From contig NC_061818.1 of assembly GCF_021462225.1 (NCBI RefSeq), positions 21,587,978-21,651,977 of the forward strand: a stretch of DNA of 64,000 nt, given 5' to 3'. Source of the DNA: Girardinichthys multiradiatus. Taxonomy: Eukaryota; Chordata; Actinopteri; Cyprinodontiformes; Goodeidae. A program made the translations under genes and the position numbers. Shown piece after piece: positions 53,132-64,000 of this stretch. The notes beneath the pieces were generated by a model. It was not told where the DNA came from. It searched no databases and saw only the letters and a program-made list of their open reading frames with translations. How positions within the stretch are numbered: the stretch's first letter is position 1; every line of letters begins with the position of its first letter.

Positions 53132-53960
53132 AATCAACTTTTTAAGTTTGATCGAAGTGCCAAGTCCCTCTCGTTATTCATTTATCTGGTGAGATTCAGG
53201 TGGGGGCTCAATCAGCATGTATTCGACAGAGCAATATTTTTTTACTTGTAGGGATTTTTCGTGGGGAATTTCAATAGGGATGTCCCTGTGTCATTCCATT
53301 TTAGTATACATATAATTTGATTTATGGAGTAATTTGTGTTGATTTCTTTCTTTATGTAAATTACTACCAACATTTATTGTGAATTTTATATCAACAACCC
53401 TATTAAAACGTTTACTGGAATAAACACGTTCACTACCAATTATTATGCAAACTAAATTTGATTCAAGCAATACTTATCTCATTGTAAGATAAATTACTAG
53501 TATATATTATGCCGTGCGGGTGATATTGCTTCCCGCTAGTAAAATATAAAAATGATCATGTCATGAATTTTCAATCATTCATATTTGTTGAACTGAGGTG
53601 ACTGATTGTGTTTTGGGCCCCATACAGCCTTGAATCTCTGACTGACATCATACGAAAAGAAATTATCTATTTTTTTAAAGCCTCATAAATACACTCGACA
53701 ACCTTCCAAGCTGATCTGTATTAAACATTCCTGTAATTCTTACCAAAATGATATTTCCGGAGAGAGTTGAATTTGTCTGACTCGATTAAAAGGCCTGCGC
53801 TATGACGCAATGACCTGATTAGGTCACCATAACTTCCTGGTCTTAATGAAGTCTCTTGCAAATCGATGCGCTTTGATTGCATTTTAATCACACAAGCTAA
53901 TGACAGGCGGTTAACTGGTTTGTAGCCAGTTAGCACAGGTATTCCAAGAGGTGTGTTGTC
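53132..53960. other. hagh-haghl intergenic, haghl upstream region
   Basis: No gene recognised. A possible splice acceptor TTGTCTTCAG at 53955-53964 precedes the first haghl coding exon, suggesting an upstream noncoding exon. A GCGT-rich stretch (about 53980-53993) lies just before the start codon. Confidence 0.35.
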
Positions 53961-54000
53961 TTCAGGTAGCGTGGCGTGCGTGCATGCGTGCGTGGGAGCC

Positions 54001-57000
54001 ATGAAGGTGAAGGTGATCTCCATCCTGGAGGACAACTACATGTACCTGGTGATAGAGGAGCAGAGCAAGCAGGCCATAGCTGTGGACCCCGCTGTCCCCC
54101 ACCGGGTGAGACATCACTGGGATTCAAACTGGGAGATAAAATACTGGGACTTTTTTTTTTTTTTTTCCTGTTTCACCAAATTTGAAATAAATTTTGAATT
54201 GAGGACATTTTAACGCTGGGAAAACACACTTAAATGAAAGAATTAGAGAAACGAAACCCGCTACCTGAATATTAAACAGCAGTTTGATCATTTAATCAGT
54301 GATATATTAATTATATAGTGCTTCACTGATGATCTGTTTGTTTTTTGTTTTTTTTGGCAGCTGCTGGAAATAGTCAAAAGAGAAGGCTTGTCTCTCATTG
54401 CCGTTCTCACAACGCATTATCACTGGTAAGATCTGTGTTCGGGTCCAAACAAACCTTAGTCCATTATTATGTTCATTTTGCCTCTAGCTGGTTTTATTCA
54501 TTCTTTTAATGAAATATTTAGGCATTTTTATACAGATAACCCCCAGTTGTGTCTTTTGAACCACACCGGTTTAAAAAGTTATCTAAATTGATCCAATGCC
54601 TAACACATAATTGCCTTTTTTCAAGACTTGAGGTAATATTCTATTCTATTGGAGAACAAATATCTATTCTATTCATTTGATTTGGTTTAATAGATTTAAA
54701 CAAATTACACAACAAACACCTGCTAAATTTAGCTGTAGTTTTCAAAGCTTTATCATTCAGAATATTTTACCTTTTTGCAGTTCTGTTCTTTAAAGATTAA
54801 CACAACTACAAGATTATCTTAACAAGACTAACTGGTGGTGCTTTTTTAGTTTCAAAACAGTGACTGTCTGTGTTTTTTGCATCTGGAAATATTTCCAAAT
54901 AACCAAATTTCTTGTAAGCGAGGGAAAAGCACAGTTGCCAGCTGACTGGCAGTGCGCAGCAACAAATGAGAGAGAGCCATCATGCAGAACCCTATGCTCC
55001 ATACAGCCGAGAACACTCCAGGTCACTCCAGTGCTGTCTGTGATATCTCATGAAAGCCTCAATTTACCCTGATACGGGTAACCGGATCATGCCTACATGC
55101 AACTGAGCTGTTTTGATTTTCTCTCCGTGTCTGCAGGGATCACGCCCGTGGGAATGAGGCTCTGGTGAAGGAGGTCCCTGGCCTCAAGGTTTACGGGGCA
55201 GATAATCGAATAAAGGGGCTGACAGATAAAGTCACAGACTCTCAGGAACTGAAGGTAAGCAGACTTTAGCACTAATAACTCTCACCAGCTATGGTTACAG
55301 TTTGTGATGGTATTTTCTCCAATTGCAGTTTAACTCCATTAATGTCAGGTGCCTGTTTACTCCTTGCCACACCTCTGGTGATATGTGCTACTACATTTGG
55401 GAGGATGAGTGTACAGATGCCCCCGCTGTGTTCACAGGTAAATGTAGAGAGCTGGAGAACCAGTTAAATACATTTTTGCATGGAGAAATGAAGCCATAAC
55501 CAGCTGTTTCTGTTTGCTGCAAGGGGTTTTTGACCAGTTCTGTGTAACATCTCACTCTTGTCTTTTGGCTTTCAGGAGACACGCTGTTTATTGGTGGATG
55601 TGGGAGGTTCTTTGAGGGTACAGCAGAACAGATGCACTACAACCTCACCAAAGTTCTTGCTTCCTTACCTCAAGAAACGGTGAGTTGGCCAAACAATACA
55701 ATATTTGTCCTGCAATGGTCAGTCAAGCATAATCTTTCCAACTTCATAGTGTTAGGCCATTTTTACACCAAATTAGGATTGGCACACTGTCTCCAGAACC
55801 ACCATGACCGTTTGATTATGGATTGAGGAAAATCTAATTCCAGTGCAAAGTGGATCACGATGTTACTCTTGGTCTTAGTGCTCATCAAATACTTTATTTA
55901 TTGCTGCGTTCATGGCCATATACCTACCTAGGCACCTTTGTTTGCTTTTTTTTCATTCCTTATTGCTAAATATGATACAGGACTTTTCTTTGGGAGCTTG
56001 ACGGGTACACTCTGCATTTGAACTGCTGCCAGAAAAATCACAACTTCCTTTGGTCAACTAGCCTATGCACAATTTGGAGGAGTGAGCGCTTTTCCCCAGC
56101 TAGGATCCCTGTTCCACGGGGAGCCCAGTGCAAACCGATATCCGTGTACAGAGGGTCTGATCATGGCCTTGTATTTATTGACTGTTTCAGCTGCTTATTT
56201 ATAGCCTTTCAGTTGCAGCGATTCCTGTGACAGGAAGCAACGTGCAAAGCAACTCTGTTGCAAATAGTGGTATTTTAAATTATTTGGTAGCACTGCCAAC
56301 CTGATATGGGTATGAGTGTGAGTAAGTTGTTGCCTTGGCCCGTCCCCAGCAAAGCCAGTTCTGCTTCAGATTATCTGATGACCAGCTACCACTGCTGCAC
56401 CCTCCAAGACCCTGCAGAGACCAACTGTGTCATGTCTGATTTTTATTGTTGTGGCGCAGTCTAGGTCAGTTGTGAAAGGGATTTTGATGCCAAAATACTG
56501 ATGCCGTAATATGAATATTTTTAAATGAGAGTTTCCTTTTGATCTGTAGAAGGTGTTCTGTGGACATGAGAACACCATCAAGAACCTAAAGTTTGCCGTG
56601 TTGGTGGAACCAGAAAATGAAAAGGTTAAAGAGATGCTGAGCTGGGCCAGGGTAAGTAAAAGGCATTAAAACGACTAAAGAACAATGCTGTCTACATACC
56701 TTCACTGCATGTGCAATCAGATAAATAACTTAAAGTAATTAAAGGGGTCAATAGAGGTCAATACCAGGTAATCACTGTAATTCTTATCAGGCATTGGTTA
56801 AATCAAAGGAAAACAAGGATTTCTGCCACATAAAAAGCTGTAAAAAAAACTACAGATTACTTCTAGAATTACAAATTTTCCTTTACTTTTGCTTTTTTGT
56901 TACCCTTAAATTTTCAGATCATCAAACAAATTTAATTTTCAGACAAAGATAACCTGACTGCAGTCAAAATCAGCACCTGAAACCTTTAATTTAGTCAGGT

Positions 57001-58032
57001 TATCTTTGACATTGTACAATTGTTGTCATGTGGCTGGGTTTTATTGGAACCAGTGAAAATACAGTTGCTCTCCTGTGTTAAGTAATACACATGATGATAT
57101 GAAGAAATACATGAGAAATGAAATACAGATTTAGATTTAGTCAATTGTTTAACATTACATGCAGGCAAGAAAAAAATAAATTACACATGGGCCACTTTTT
57201 TTAATTAAATTTACAGCATTTTGAGAAAAAAAACTGATCTAAAGAGAATACAGCTGATATTTCCAGTTATTTTGAAAGTAAATGAAATGAAAGAAAATAT
57301 AATCATATAATATGTGTATAACGGCTCAAACTGGACTCAAGAACTTGTTTTATAAATAAAATCTTCAGATTAAGAGAATTTGCCCTCTAATTGCATGTCT
57401 TTTAAAAGGAAAAACAAATTCAGACAAAATTCATAGGATGACCGACTCTTTTAAAGACTTTATGAACAAGTTTACATTTCAGATAATCAATACTTAAGTC
57501 TTAAATGTTTATTTATTCATAGTAGGTCAAATACTACGCAGTATTACAGCGAGTCATTTGTTAATAGTTTATGGCATAAGAAAAACTCCGGCAACTGGAA
57601 TTTAGCCTTTTTTATTTAGTTTTCACCGCATGGATTCTTTACTCTCCTTCTTGGCCCTCTAGGCGAGAGACGACGATGACAAACCAACCGTGCCATCCAC
57701 ACTAAAGGAGGAGTTTGATTACAACCCTTTTCTCCGCCTCTCGCGAGTTTTGATGTTTAGCTTGTATACAGTATGTATGGAACGAGGAAGGGATGCCTAG
57801 ATGAAAATAATTCGACTGTGTGTCTTCATTTCATGAAAGTATTTGAAACATTTCTTAAAATGTGTTTTTAATTTTACATTTCCAGTGTTATTAATTCTTA
57901 TTTAATTATTTTTATTGCAGGGAGAAAGCCGTGCAGAAGTTCACAGGGAAGACAGACCCTGTGGAGGTGATGAGGGTCCTGAGAAAGGAGAAGGATAAAT
58001 TCCAGAAGCCCAAAGACAGACTACCCCCTTAG
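54001..58032 (+). CDS. haghl: hydroxyacylglutathione hydrolase-like protein (glyoxalase II paralogue)
   Basis: Eight coding exons: 54001-54105, 54361-54425, 55137-55254, 55329-55437, 55576-55679, 56550-56651, 57663-57742 and 57921-58032. They encode about 264 residues, and the first seven exons have exactly the lengths and phases of hagh. All metal ligands of the glyoxalase II fold are kept: His54, His56, Asp58, His59 (THYHWDH), His110, Asp134 and His173. Two glutathione-contact positions differ: Lys143 is Arg and Tyr175 is Asn, while Arg249 and Lys252 remain. It is therefore probably a metal-dependent thioesterase-type hydrolase with altered substrate preference; the substrate is unknown. 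Intron 7 appears to use a GC donor (GCGAGT at 57743). The gene lies tail to tail with ciao3, as HAGHL does in human. Confidence 0.93.
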
Positions 58033-58140
58033 GCCATGTTGGCTTTGCAGTGGGGGCTACTTATGAGCTCTAAGGATCATTTAAGTTCAGCGCTCAAAGA
58101 GAACAACTGAATGCTTTATTACATTAAAGACTGTGGCGCA
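58033..58140 (+). other. haghl: haghl probable 3' UTR
   Basis: A short sequence after the stop codon with an ATTAAA signal near 58122. Inferred transcript end near 58140. Confidence 0.45.
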
Positions 58141-58379
58141 TTGTAGCTGTGTGTCTTAGCTTAAAGGCGGCCATATTGTGGGAATTTTATTTTTGTTATA
58201 AACAAGCATTTTTGCACACTTGACACCAGGCTGGCACACAGAATTGTGCTATTTAGTTTGACCCTCTCCCCATAAATCCCTTTATCTAAAGCAACACTGA
58301 TAAATTTTGAAGGAATTATTTATTTTTAAACAGGGATTGAGCGGAACGTTGTAGGCTATGTGGAGCATAGGGTACCACA

Positions 58380-58620
58380 CAATGCCTCTCCCTCACTTCT
58401 GAATTTTGAAGTACACCAGAGGGAGATCAAGTCAGAGAGGCCAGACTGAGATGGTTTGGTCCTGTACAGAGGAGGGGTGGTAAAGGATGCCGAGGCTGGA
58501 ATTATGGATGGAGTGAAGGAGAACATGAATGTAGTGGGTAATGAGAGAAGATGTGATTAGATGGAGACTGATGACTCGCTGTGGCGACCCCTGAAACAGA
58601 AAAGCCGAAAGGAAAAAAAA
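58380..58620 (+). mobile_element. LINE 3' tail fragment
   Basis: The block 'agactgagatggtttggtcc' encodes the RWFG segment at the C-terminus of a fish LINE. The end 'actcgctgtggcgacccctg' followed by 'aaaagccgaaaggaaaaaaa' is a characteristic 3' tail. It differs in sequence from the LINE at 29916. 5'-truncated. Confidence 0.65.
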
Positions 58621-59511
58621 AAGAGCATACCAAATACGAACAACGTATGACTGCGTATCTCAAAATTATACCAGTCCAAAAAATAAAAATGGTTTTTGCT
58701 CAAAGGCTTTATTAAAAGAGAGGCATATAGTTGTTTTCTACATTTGTGGCTCAGGAACAAGAACTGGATGCGGGTCACTCTTCAAAAAAGCTTGCTGTAT
58801 TTAGCTGACTACTAATAAGTTTGCTCAAATCTGCTTCTGAGTAAAAGCAGCGGAAGGATTTTGGTCCTATTTACTATTAAATTAAAGTAAAAGCAAAAGG
58901 CGTGGTTAATAAAAGAAACATATTATATATTTATTGTCAGAAGAAAACTGAAGTGTGTCCTGCATCACAGCACTATTGTTTACAGACATGTAGACAGACA
59001 AAATCAAAAAGTACACATGGTAAGGTGAGCAGATGATTTTCCTACAATCTTAGAGCAATTTTTCTATTGATGAAGCAGATATTGCATTCTTTCAAAACAA
59101 TTGTAACTGAGGTATAAAACAAAAGAACTTCATTGCATAGTATTATACCTAAAATTTTGCATTTCAAGAAGGTTTTAATTTCTCTGTAAAAAGTGTCCAT
59201 CTGTATCAACCACCTGCACTGGCGAGCCACATTTGTGTCAACTATGGTGAGGGCCACACAAGAAAATTCCAGGAGCCAAAAATGACCCCGAACCACACTG
59301 AACGGTCAACGTGCCTCTGCAACACATGCACCTTTTTCCAGCCCACGATACCAGCGCTCACTCGCTACTAGAGCCATTAAATTGTGCAATGCAAGGTTTT
59401 GGGACTTTACTAATATTTTTGAAGCAAAAGCAAGAGTTAATGAACTGATTTGCTTTTAAAAACTCTGGAGATAGTGACACGATTACAGTGAGCGCTTCGA
59501 AGCAGTTAGTA
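58621..59511. other. intergenic, nothing recognised
   Basis: No gene or repeat family recognised. Confidence 0.4.
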
Positions 59512-59513
59512 TA

Positions 59514-60998
59514 CAGGTCCTTCTCAAAATATTAGCATATTGTGATAAAGTTCTTTTATTGTCTTAATACAGATGATTTTGGCATACAGCTCATGAAAAC
59601 CCAAAATTCCTATCTCACAAAATTAGCATATCATTAAAAGGGTCTCTAAACGAGCGATGAACCTAATCATCTGAATCAACGAGTTAACTCTAAACACCTG
59701 CAAAAGATTCCTGAGGCCTTTAAAACTCCCAGCCTGGTTCATCACTCAAAACCCCAATCATGGGTAAGACTGCCGACCTGACTGCTGTCCAGAAGGCCAC
59801 TATTGACACCCTCAAGCAAGAGGGTAAGACACAGAAAGAAATTTCTGAACGAATAGGCTGTTCCCAGAGTGCTGTATCAAGGCACCTCAGTGGGAAGTCT
59901 GTGGGAAGGAAAAAGTGTGGCAGAAAACGCTGCACAACGAGAAGAGGTGACCGGACCCTGAGGAAGATTGTGGAGAAGGGCCGATTCCAGACCTTGGGGG
60001 ACCTGCGGAAGCAGTGGACTGAGTCTGGAGTAGAAACATCCAGAGCCACCGTGCACAGGCGTGTGCAGGAAATGGGCTACAGGTGCCGCATTCCCCAGAC
60101 CTGGGCTACAGAGAAGCAGCACTGGACTGTTGCTCAGTGGTCCAAAGTACTTTTTTTGGATGAAAGCAAATTCTGCATGTCATTCGGAAATCAAGGTGCC
60201 AGAGTCTGGAGGAAGACTGGGGAGAAGGAAATGCCAAAATGCCAGAAGTCCAGTGTCAAGTACCCACAGTCAGTGATGGTCTGGGGTGCCGTGTCAGCTG
60301 CTGGTGTTGGTCCACTGTGTTTTATCAAGGGCAGGGTCAATGCAGCTAGCTATCAGGAGGTTTTGGAGCACTTCATGCTTCCATCTGCTGAAAAGCTTTA
60401 TGGAGATGAAGATTTCATTTTTCAGCACGACCTGGCACCTGCTCACAGTGCCAAAACCACTGGTAAATGGTTTACTGACCATGGTATCACTGTGCTCAAT
60501 TGGCCTGCCAACTCTCCTGATCTGAACCCATAGAGAATCTGTGGGATATTGTGAAGAGAACGTTGAGAGACTCAAGACCCAACACTCTGGATGAGCTAAA
60601 GGCCGCTATCGAAGCATCCTGGGCCTCCATAAGACCTCAGCAGTGCCACAGGCTGATTGCCTCCATGCCACGCCGCATTGAAGCAGTCATTTCTGCCAAA
60701 GGATTCCCGACCAAGTATTGAGTGCATAACTGTACATGATTATTTGAAGGTCGACGTTTTTTGTATTAAAAACACTTTTCTTTTATTGGTCGGATGAAAT
60801 ATGCTAATTTTGTGAGATAGGAATTTTGGGTTTTCATGAGCTGTATGCCAAAATCATCCGTATTAAGACAATAAAAGACCTGAAATATTTCAGTTAGTGT
60901 GCAATGAATCTAAAATATATGAATGTTAAATTTTCATCATGACATTATGGAAAATAATGAACTTTATCACAATATGCTAATATTTTGAGAAGGACCTG
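59514..60998 (+). mobile_element. Tc1 (DD34E) transposon copy 3, three deletions
   Basis: A 1485-bp element of the same family, flanked by TA at 59512-59513 and 60999-61000. It lacks 82 bp of the left inverted repeat (joined after 'gataaagttc' at 59553), the same 42 bp of coding sequence as copy 1, and a single C near 60530. Together these account exactly for the length difference from copy 2 (1610 - 82 - 42 - 1 = 1485). Confidence 0.95.
59760..60721 (+). pseudogene. Tc1 transposase pseudogene (deletion plus frameshift)
   Basis: The same transposase frame as 51848-52852, but missing the 14-residue KPLL...RL linker and with one C lost in the run before ATAGAGAAT. That loss puts a TAG at 60531-60533, just ahead of the catalytic Glu motif. 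LFSDES is changed to LFLDES. The frame is otherwise very similar to copy 2, so decay is recent. Catalytically dead. Confidence 0.92.
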
Positions 60999-61000
60999 TA

Positions 61001-62563
61001 GAAATGTCTTGTTATTGGGTTTGGGCCCAGTGTAAAAAGGCTCCAAGATGGAAATCCCACCATGATTTATTTCATTTGTCTGTGCAAAAATGAAATAAAA
61101 ATCTAAAAAAATTGATTTTAAAAAACCCTCTATATCACCTCCCTCATGCCAAACAGGTGGTTGTCCCAGATAAATTTATTATGCTTATGTTTCCATAATG
61201 TCCACATGCAATCCTTCTAGTAATGTAATGATGTAGGATTAATTGCTCTATCATGTTGGTAATGACTATAAAGTTTGTGTGCTGAGCGTGTTTTACCAGG
61301 GTGTGGGTGGAGGGTTCGAACAACGTATTTTAATTTCCATTATTTTAAAAATAATGTGTTTAGAAACAAACGTTTAAGATACGAATTGCCTGTTGGAATT
61401 TCTATTCAGAGGTTAAATCATGTTTTTTTTTTTTGTCATTCTGCTCTTACAGAGAAACACTGGGAATATAAGCTGATACTAGTAAGGCTGTCTGCTCGGG
61501 TAAAGCATGCAGTCTGCAGCTTCACACACTGAGCCTGCTAACTGCAGTTTGTTCTGACGGATGCCGCCCCGTTTGTTTCAGTGCCGTCCCTGATGGTTTT
61601 TCATGACCAGCAATTTTTACAGCTGAATTTTTTTCTTGTAAGCAAGAAAAAAAAAGAGCTTTCTTTCAGCCAGCTGACCAGCAGTGCTCACCAACAAGTG
61701 GGGTAGGAGCAGAGCTGAGAATAAAGCCTAAGTCAATCAGGAACTTTCTTCAGCATCTCATTTAAAAGTACCTACTGATCTGCAGGAGCATTATGTTATG
61801 ATGGAAATTTTTACAATTTGTCAACATGTGGCTTTCTAAAATCTTAACAAAAACCGGCCTATTGCCTGCTCTAAATTCAGTAAATGCTCATGTTTGTTTC
61901 CATATTTCTAATGTAGAAATGTTTTGCACCCAGCAGTGTCTTCTGATTTCATTTTCCAAAGAAACTAACATTAAATCCTTTAATTATTTCTTGTGCCAAT
62001 ATTAACCCTGATCTATGATTCCTTTTTTAGATTTGCGTAAAATATTTTCTGCTGGTAGCCTTCCTAGAGCTCCTAGCTGCTCAGAATAGTTACTCTGTTG
62101 GTTAAGTTGTTTTTGACTTTAGCACTTAAACCTCCCGATGTATTGGTGTTGGCTGAAATTTCCAGATCTGATAGATAATATATGAGTTTGGTAAATATTT
62201 CTATTGACTGGATTTTATCGCACAGATTTAGGGAAACTTGACCTTTCTACCAAATGGGTAGAGAAAGGGCTCTGAAAATAAATGGTGGCTTTTCCACCCC
62301 AAGTTCACCTCTAAACTAACAAAGCCTCCAACTTCACACCCAAAATATATAAAAAAAATCAGTCTGAACCCACTTCCTGTGTTTCATTGATTAAATAACA
62401 CTATTTAACATAATTAAATAGTTCATTTTTTTTTCAAACTGTATAAATATACATGTAATTAACAATGATGATATTTTACCCATTTACGATTTGAAATGAC
62501 ATGTTCAAAGTGTAACAGGTCCCCCAAAAAAGGCATTATTAGCCAGTTATGTGGACAATAAAC
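61001..62563. other. haghl-ciao3 intergenic; one repeat shared with haghl intron 2
   Basis: Mostly unassigned AT-rich DNA. The stretch 61632-61700 resembles 54908-54967 ('tttcttgtaagc', then 'gccagctgac' and 'gcagtgc'), pointing to an unclassified dispersed repeat. No gene recognised. Confidence 0.4.
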
Positions 62564-62569
62564 AGTTAA

Positions 62570-62575
62570 TTTATT
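62570..62575 (-). terminator. ciao3: candidate ciao3 polyadenylation signal
   Basis: Minus-strand AATAAA about 190 bases past the ciao3 stop codon, within the usual range for a 3' UTR end. Unverified. Confidence 0.4.
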
Positions 62576-62763
62576 CACAGTCCAAAAGCATTGGTATTTC
62601 ATAGGAAAAAAGCTAAAAGAACAGTGCATACATGAACAATCTGCTCATAATTCTTATCTCTAGAGAAATAAATGTTCACCTTTGCTATGCTCCTTTGTCA
62701 GCACCAAATGTGAGTGCAAAATAAAAGTCTGCAAACATCATCTTGGCTTGACAAGAACATGGA

Positions 62764-63005
62764 TCACCACTTTATAGTGAGCCCGTTGGTCATTTTCTCC
62801 ACAGTGTGGTACTGTGTGTGCAGCAACTGTTTGGCTCTCTCCTCTCCCAGGGTGTGAAGCCAGGTTTCATACAACTCTGCGACGCGGGTGTCATTTTCTG
62901 GCAACAGGGGGCGCTCTGCCTTGTAGAGTTCCTCAACCAGGTGGAGAAGATCCTTTTGGTTTTGACTAGATGAGGGCTTCACCTGCCCACCACCATTTAG
63001 ACAGC
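62764..63005 (-). CDS. ciao3: CIAO3/NARFL iron-only hydrogenase-like protein, last coding exon (partial gene)
   Basis: The terminal exon encodes the last 79 residues plus part of a glycine codon. It begins GCLNGGGQ, where the cysteine belongs to the C-terminal cluster-binding region of iron-only hydrogenase-like proteins. It ends RAKQLLHTQYHTVEKMTNGL and then TIKW, the conserved CIAO3 C-terminus with its terminal aromatic residue. CIAO3 is a component of the cytosolic iron-sulfur assembly targeting complex and carries two Fe-S clusters. The acceptor is TGTCTTGCAG|GC on the minus strand. Upstream exons lie beyond 64000. Tail-to-tail arrangement with haghl matches human 16p13.3. Confidence 0.93.
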
Positions 63006-64000
63006 CTGCAAGACAATGCATGATATATGTTCAATTAGACAAGGAGTGCTTAATATATATGATTATGTTGGTCCTGTTTTTATGTTATTCATTAGATGAT
63101 ACAACCTCAGTGATTGTATTTAATGTATCTGTTTTTTTTACATGCATCTGACATGAAAACAACATTTTTAATTATGTCCTATGCATTTAATGAGGTACCA
63201 AAGTACTCAAATGAAATTAAATGTTAGTTGTATTGCTAATGAATTTAATTGTCTGATAATAAAAAGCCAATTTAAAGAAAATAAAAACCTTTCTTATAAA
63301 ATTTGAAGAAAATGTGCCAAAAGCAGTACATTACAAGAATAAATACTTTAACAAATAAATAAAACCCTAACAATCTCCTTCCTGTTGATTGAACCACAGT
63401 TTGTTGTTTTTTGTTGGATGAACTTGATTCATACAACATGTAGCAAATATGCACATAATATGTAATTATGAATGCTATGGAAGTTCACATGTTAGTGTTA
63501 GAGCTGCAGAAACAAAAAACCTATGTAAAATTTGAATCACTTTAGCAATATCTTGTTAGTTGACAGCAAGTAAACAGACCTGACCTGCATGCTAAGGAGA
63601 AATCTAGACAATCTAGGTTTTATAGATCTATATCCTTCAGACATAGGCAAGCACGTGCTTAAATTATATCTGGGACATGCAGGACTCAGTGTACAGAGTC
63701 ATTTTGTGTAGTGACATGACGTTCTGTACTTCGGCACAGATCAGTTATTCCTGCATTGAAACACCATCACAATTTGTCTGGCAAAGTTTAAAACATTATA
63801 TTGTTTCTGTGGCTGTTTAAAGTTGTGCCTGAGTTAATTAGAAAGTTAATTAGAGCTGTTAATGAAATGAACTGTGTTCCCGCCTTTACATTTTCTCCAA
63901 CTCAAAAACTAGGGCTTTCATTTTTTTATTTAAAGACATGGAAATTTGCTTGTTTTGAACTGTGATCATCTCCTGATTCCAATTCTTATTGAACATTTTA
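63006..64000 (-). other. ciao3: ciao3 intron (partial)
   Basis: AT-rich sequence upstream of the last exon on the minus strand. No further coding exon was recognised before the window ends, so it is presumed intronic. Confidence 0.55.

Noticed and set aside
55840..56230. Possible coding sequence in haghl intron 5
   Set aside because: The 70-codon frame at 56018-56230 has no recognisable domain and lies between well-defined haghl exons.
57747..57752. GT donor after 57746 for haghl exon 7
   Set aside because: It leaves phase 0 whereas the CAG acceptor at 57920 needs phase 2, and it breaks the alignment with hagh; the GC donor at 57743 restores both.

Overview
This window is nuclear DNA from a teleost fish. 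It has intron-bearing vertebrate genes with GT-AG splice sites, AT-rich introns, and many families typical of fish genomes: Tc1 transposons, tRNA-headed SINEs, Ty3/gypsy LTRs, LINE fragments and a hAT MITE. No bacterial, organellar or CRISPR feature was seen. The species cannot be named from the sequence alone.

Five protein-coding genes are recognisable. Left to right: (1) hs3st6-like, a heparan sulfate 3-O-sulfotransferase on the + strand, two coding exons (9838-10355 and 27907-28525) separated by a 17.5 kb intron; (2) fahd1 on the - strand (42996-43658), single exon, acylpyruvase/oxaloacetate decarboxylase; (3) hagh, glyoxalase II, on the + strand (45332-50223), eight exons; (4) haghl, a tandem glyoxalase II-like paralogue on the + strand (54001-58032), eight exons with matching lengths and phases; (5) the last coding exon of ciao3/narfl, a cytosolic iron-sulfur assembly factor, on the - strand (62764-63005), with the rest of the gene beyond the window. 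From general knowledge of human 16p13.3, HS3ST6, FAHD1 and HAGH lie close together, and HAGHL and CIAO3 lie tail to tail elsewhere in the same band. Here the two groups are contiguous.

The rest is mostly transposon-derived. Three copies of one young Tc1 (DD34E) family sit at 22559-24126, 51520-53129 and 59514-60998, each flanked by TA. Only the middle one has an open 334-residue transposase; the other two share an identical 42-bp in-frame deletion. At least eight much older Tc1-like relics are present, several carrying nested insertions: a SINE with a perfect 13-bp target duplication in one, and a solo LTR with a 5-bp duplication plus a SINE tail in another. Three copies of a 535-599 bp TGTCA...TGACA repeat, each with 5-bp target duplications, behave as solo LTRs. 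A 397-bp hAT-type MITE has an 8-bp duplication.

fahd1 and hagh are divergent and probably share a promoter region, which holds two YY1-like motifs on opposite strands. hagh and haghl belong to the glyoxalase pathway. fahd1 and ciao3 are housekeeping genes of mitochondrial metabolism and iron-sulfur assembly. No functional link among the five beyond conserved linkage can be read from the sequence. No convincing new biological system was found. The best leads are the hagh/haghl tandem pair with altered glutathione-contact residues in haghl, a probable GC-AG intron in haghl, the deleted Tc1 subfamily, and a strong G-quadruplex motif next to a GT microsatellite.
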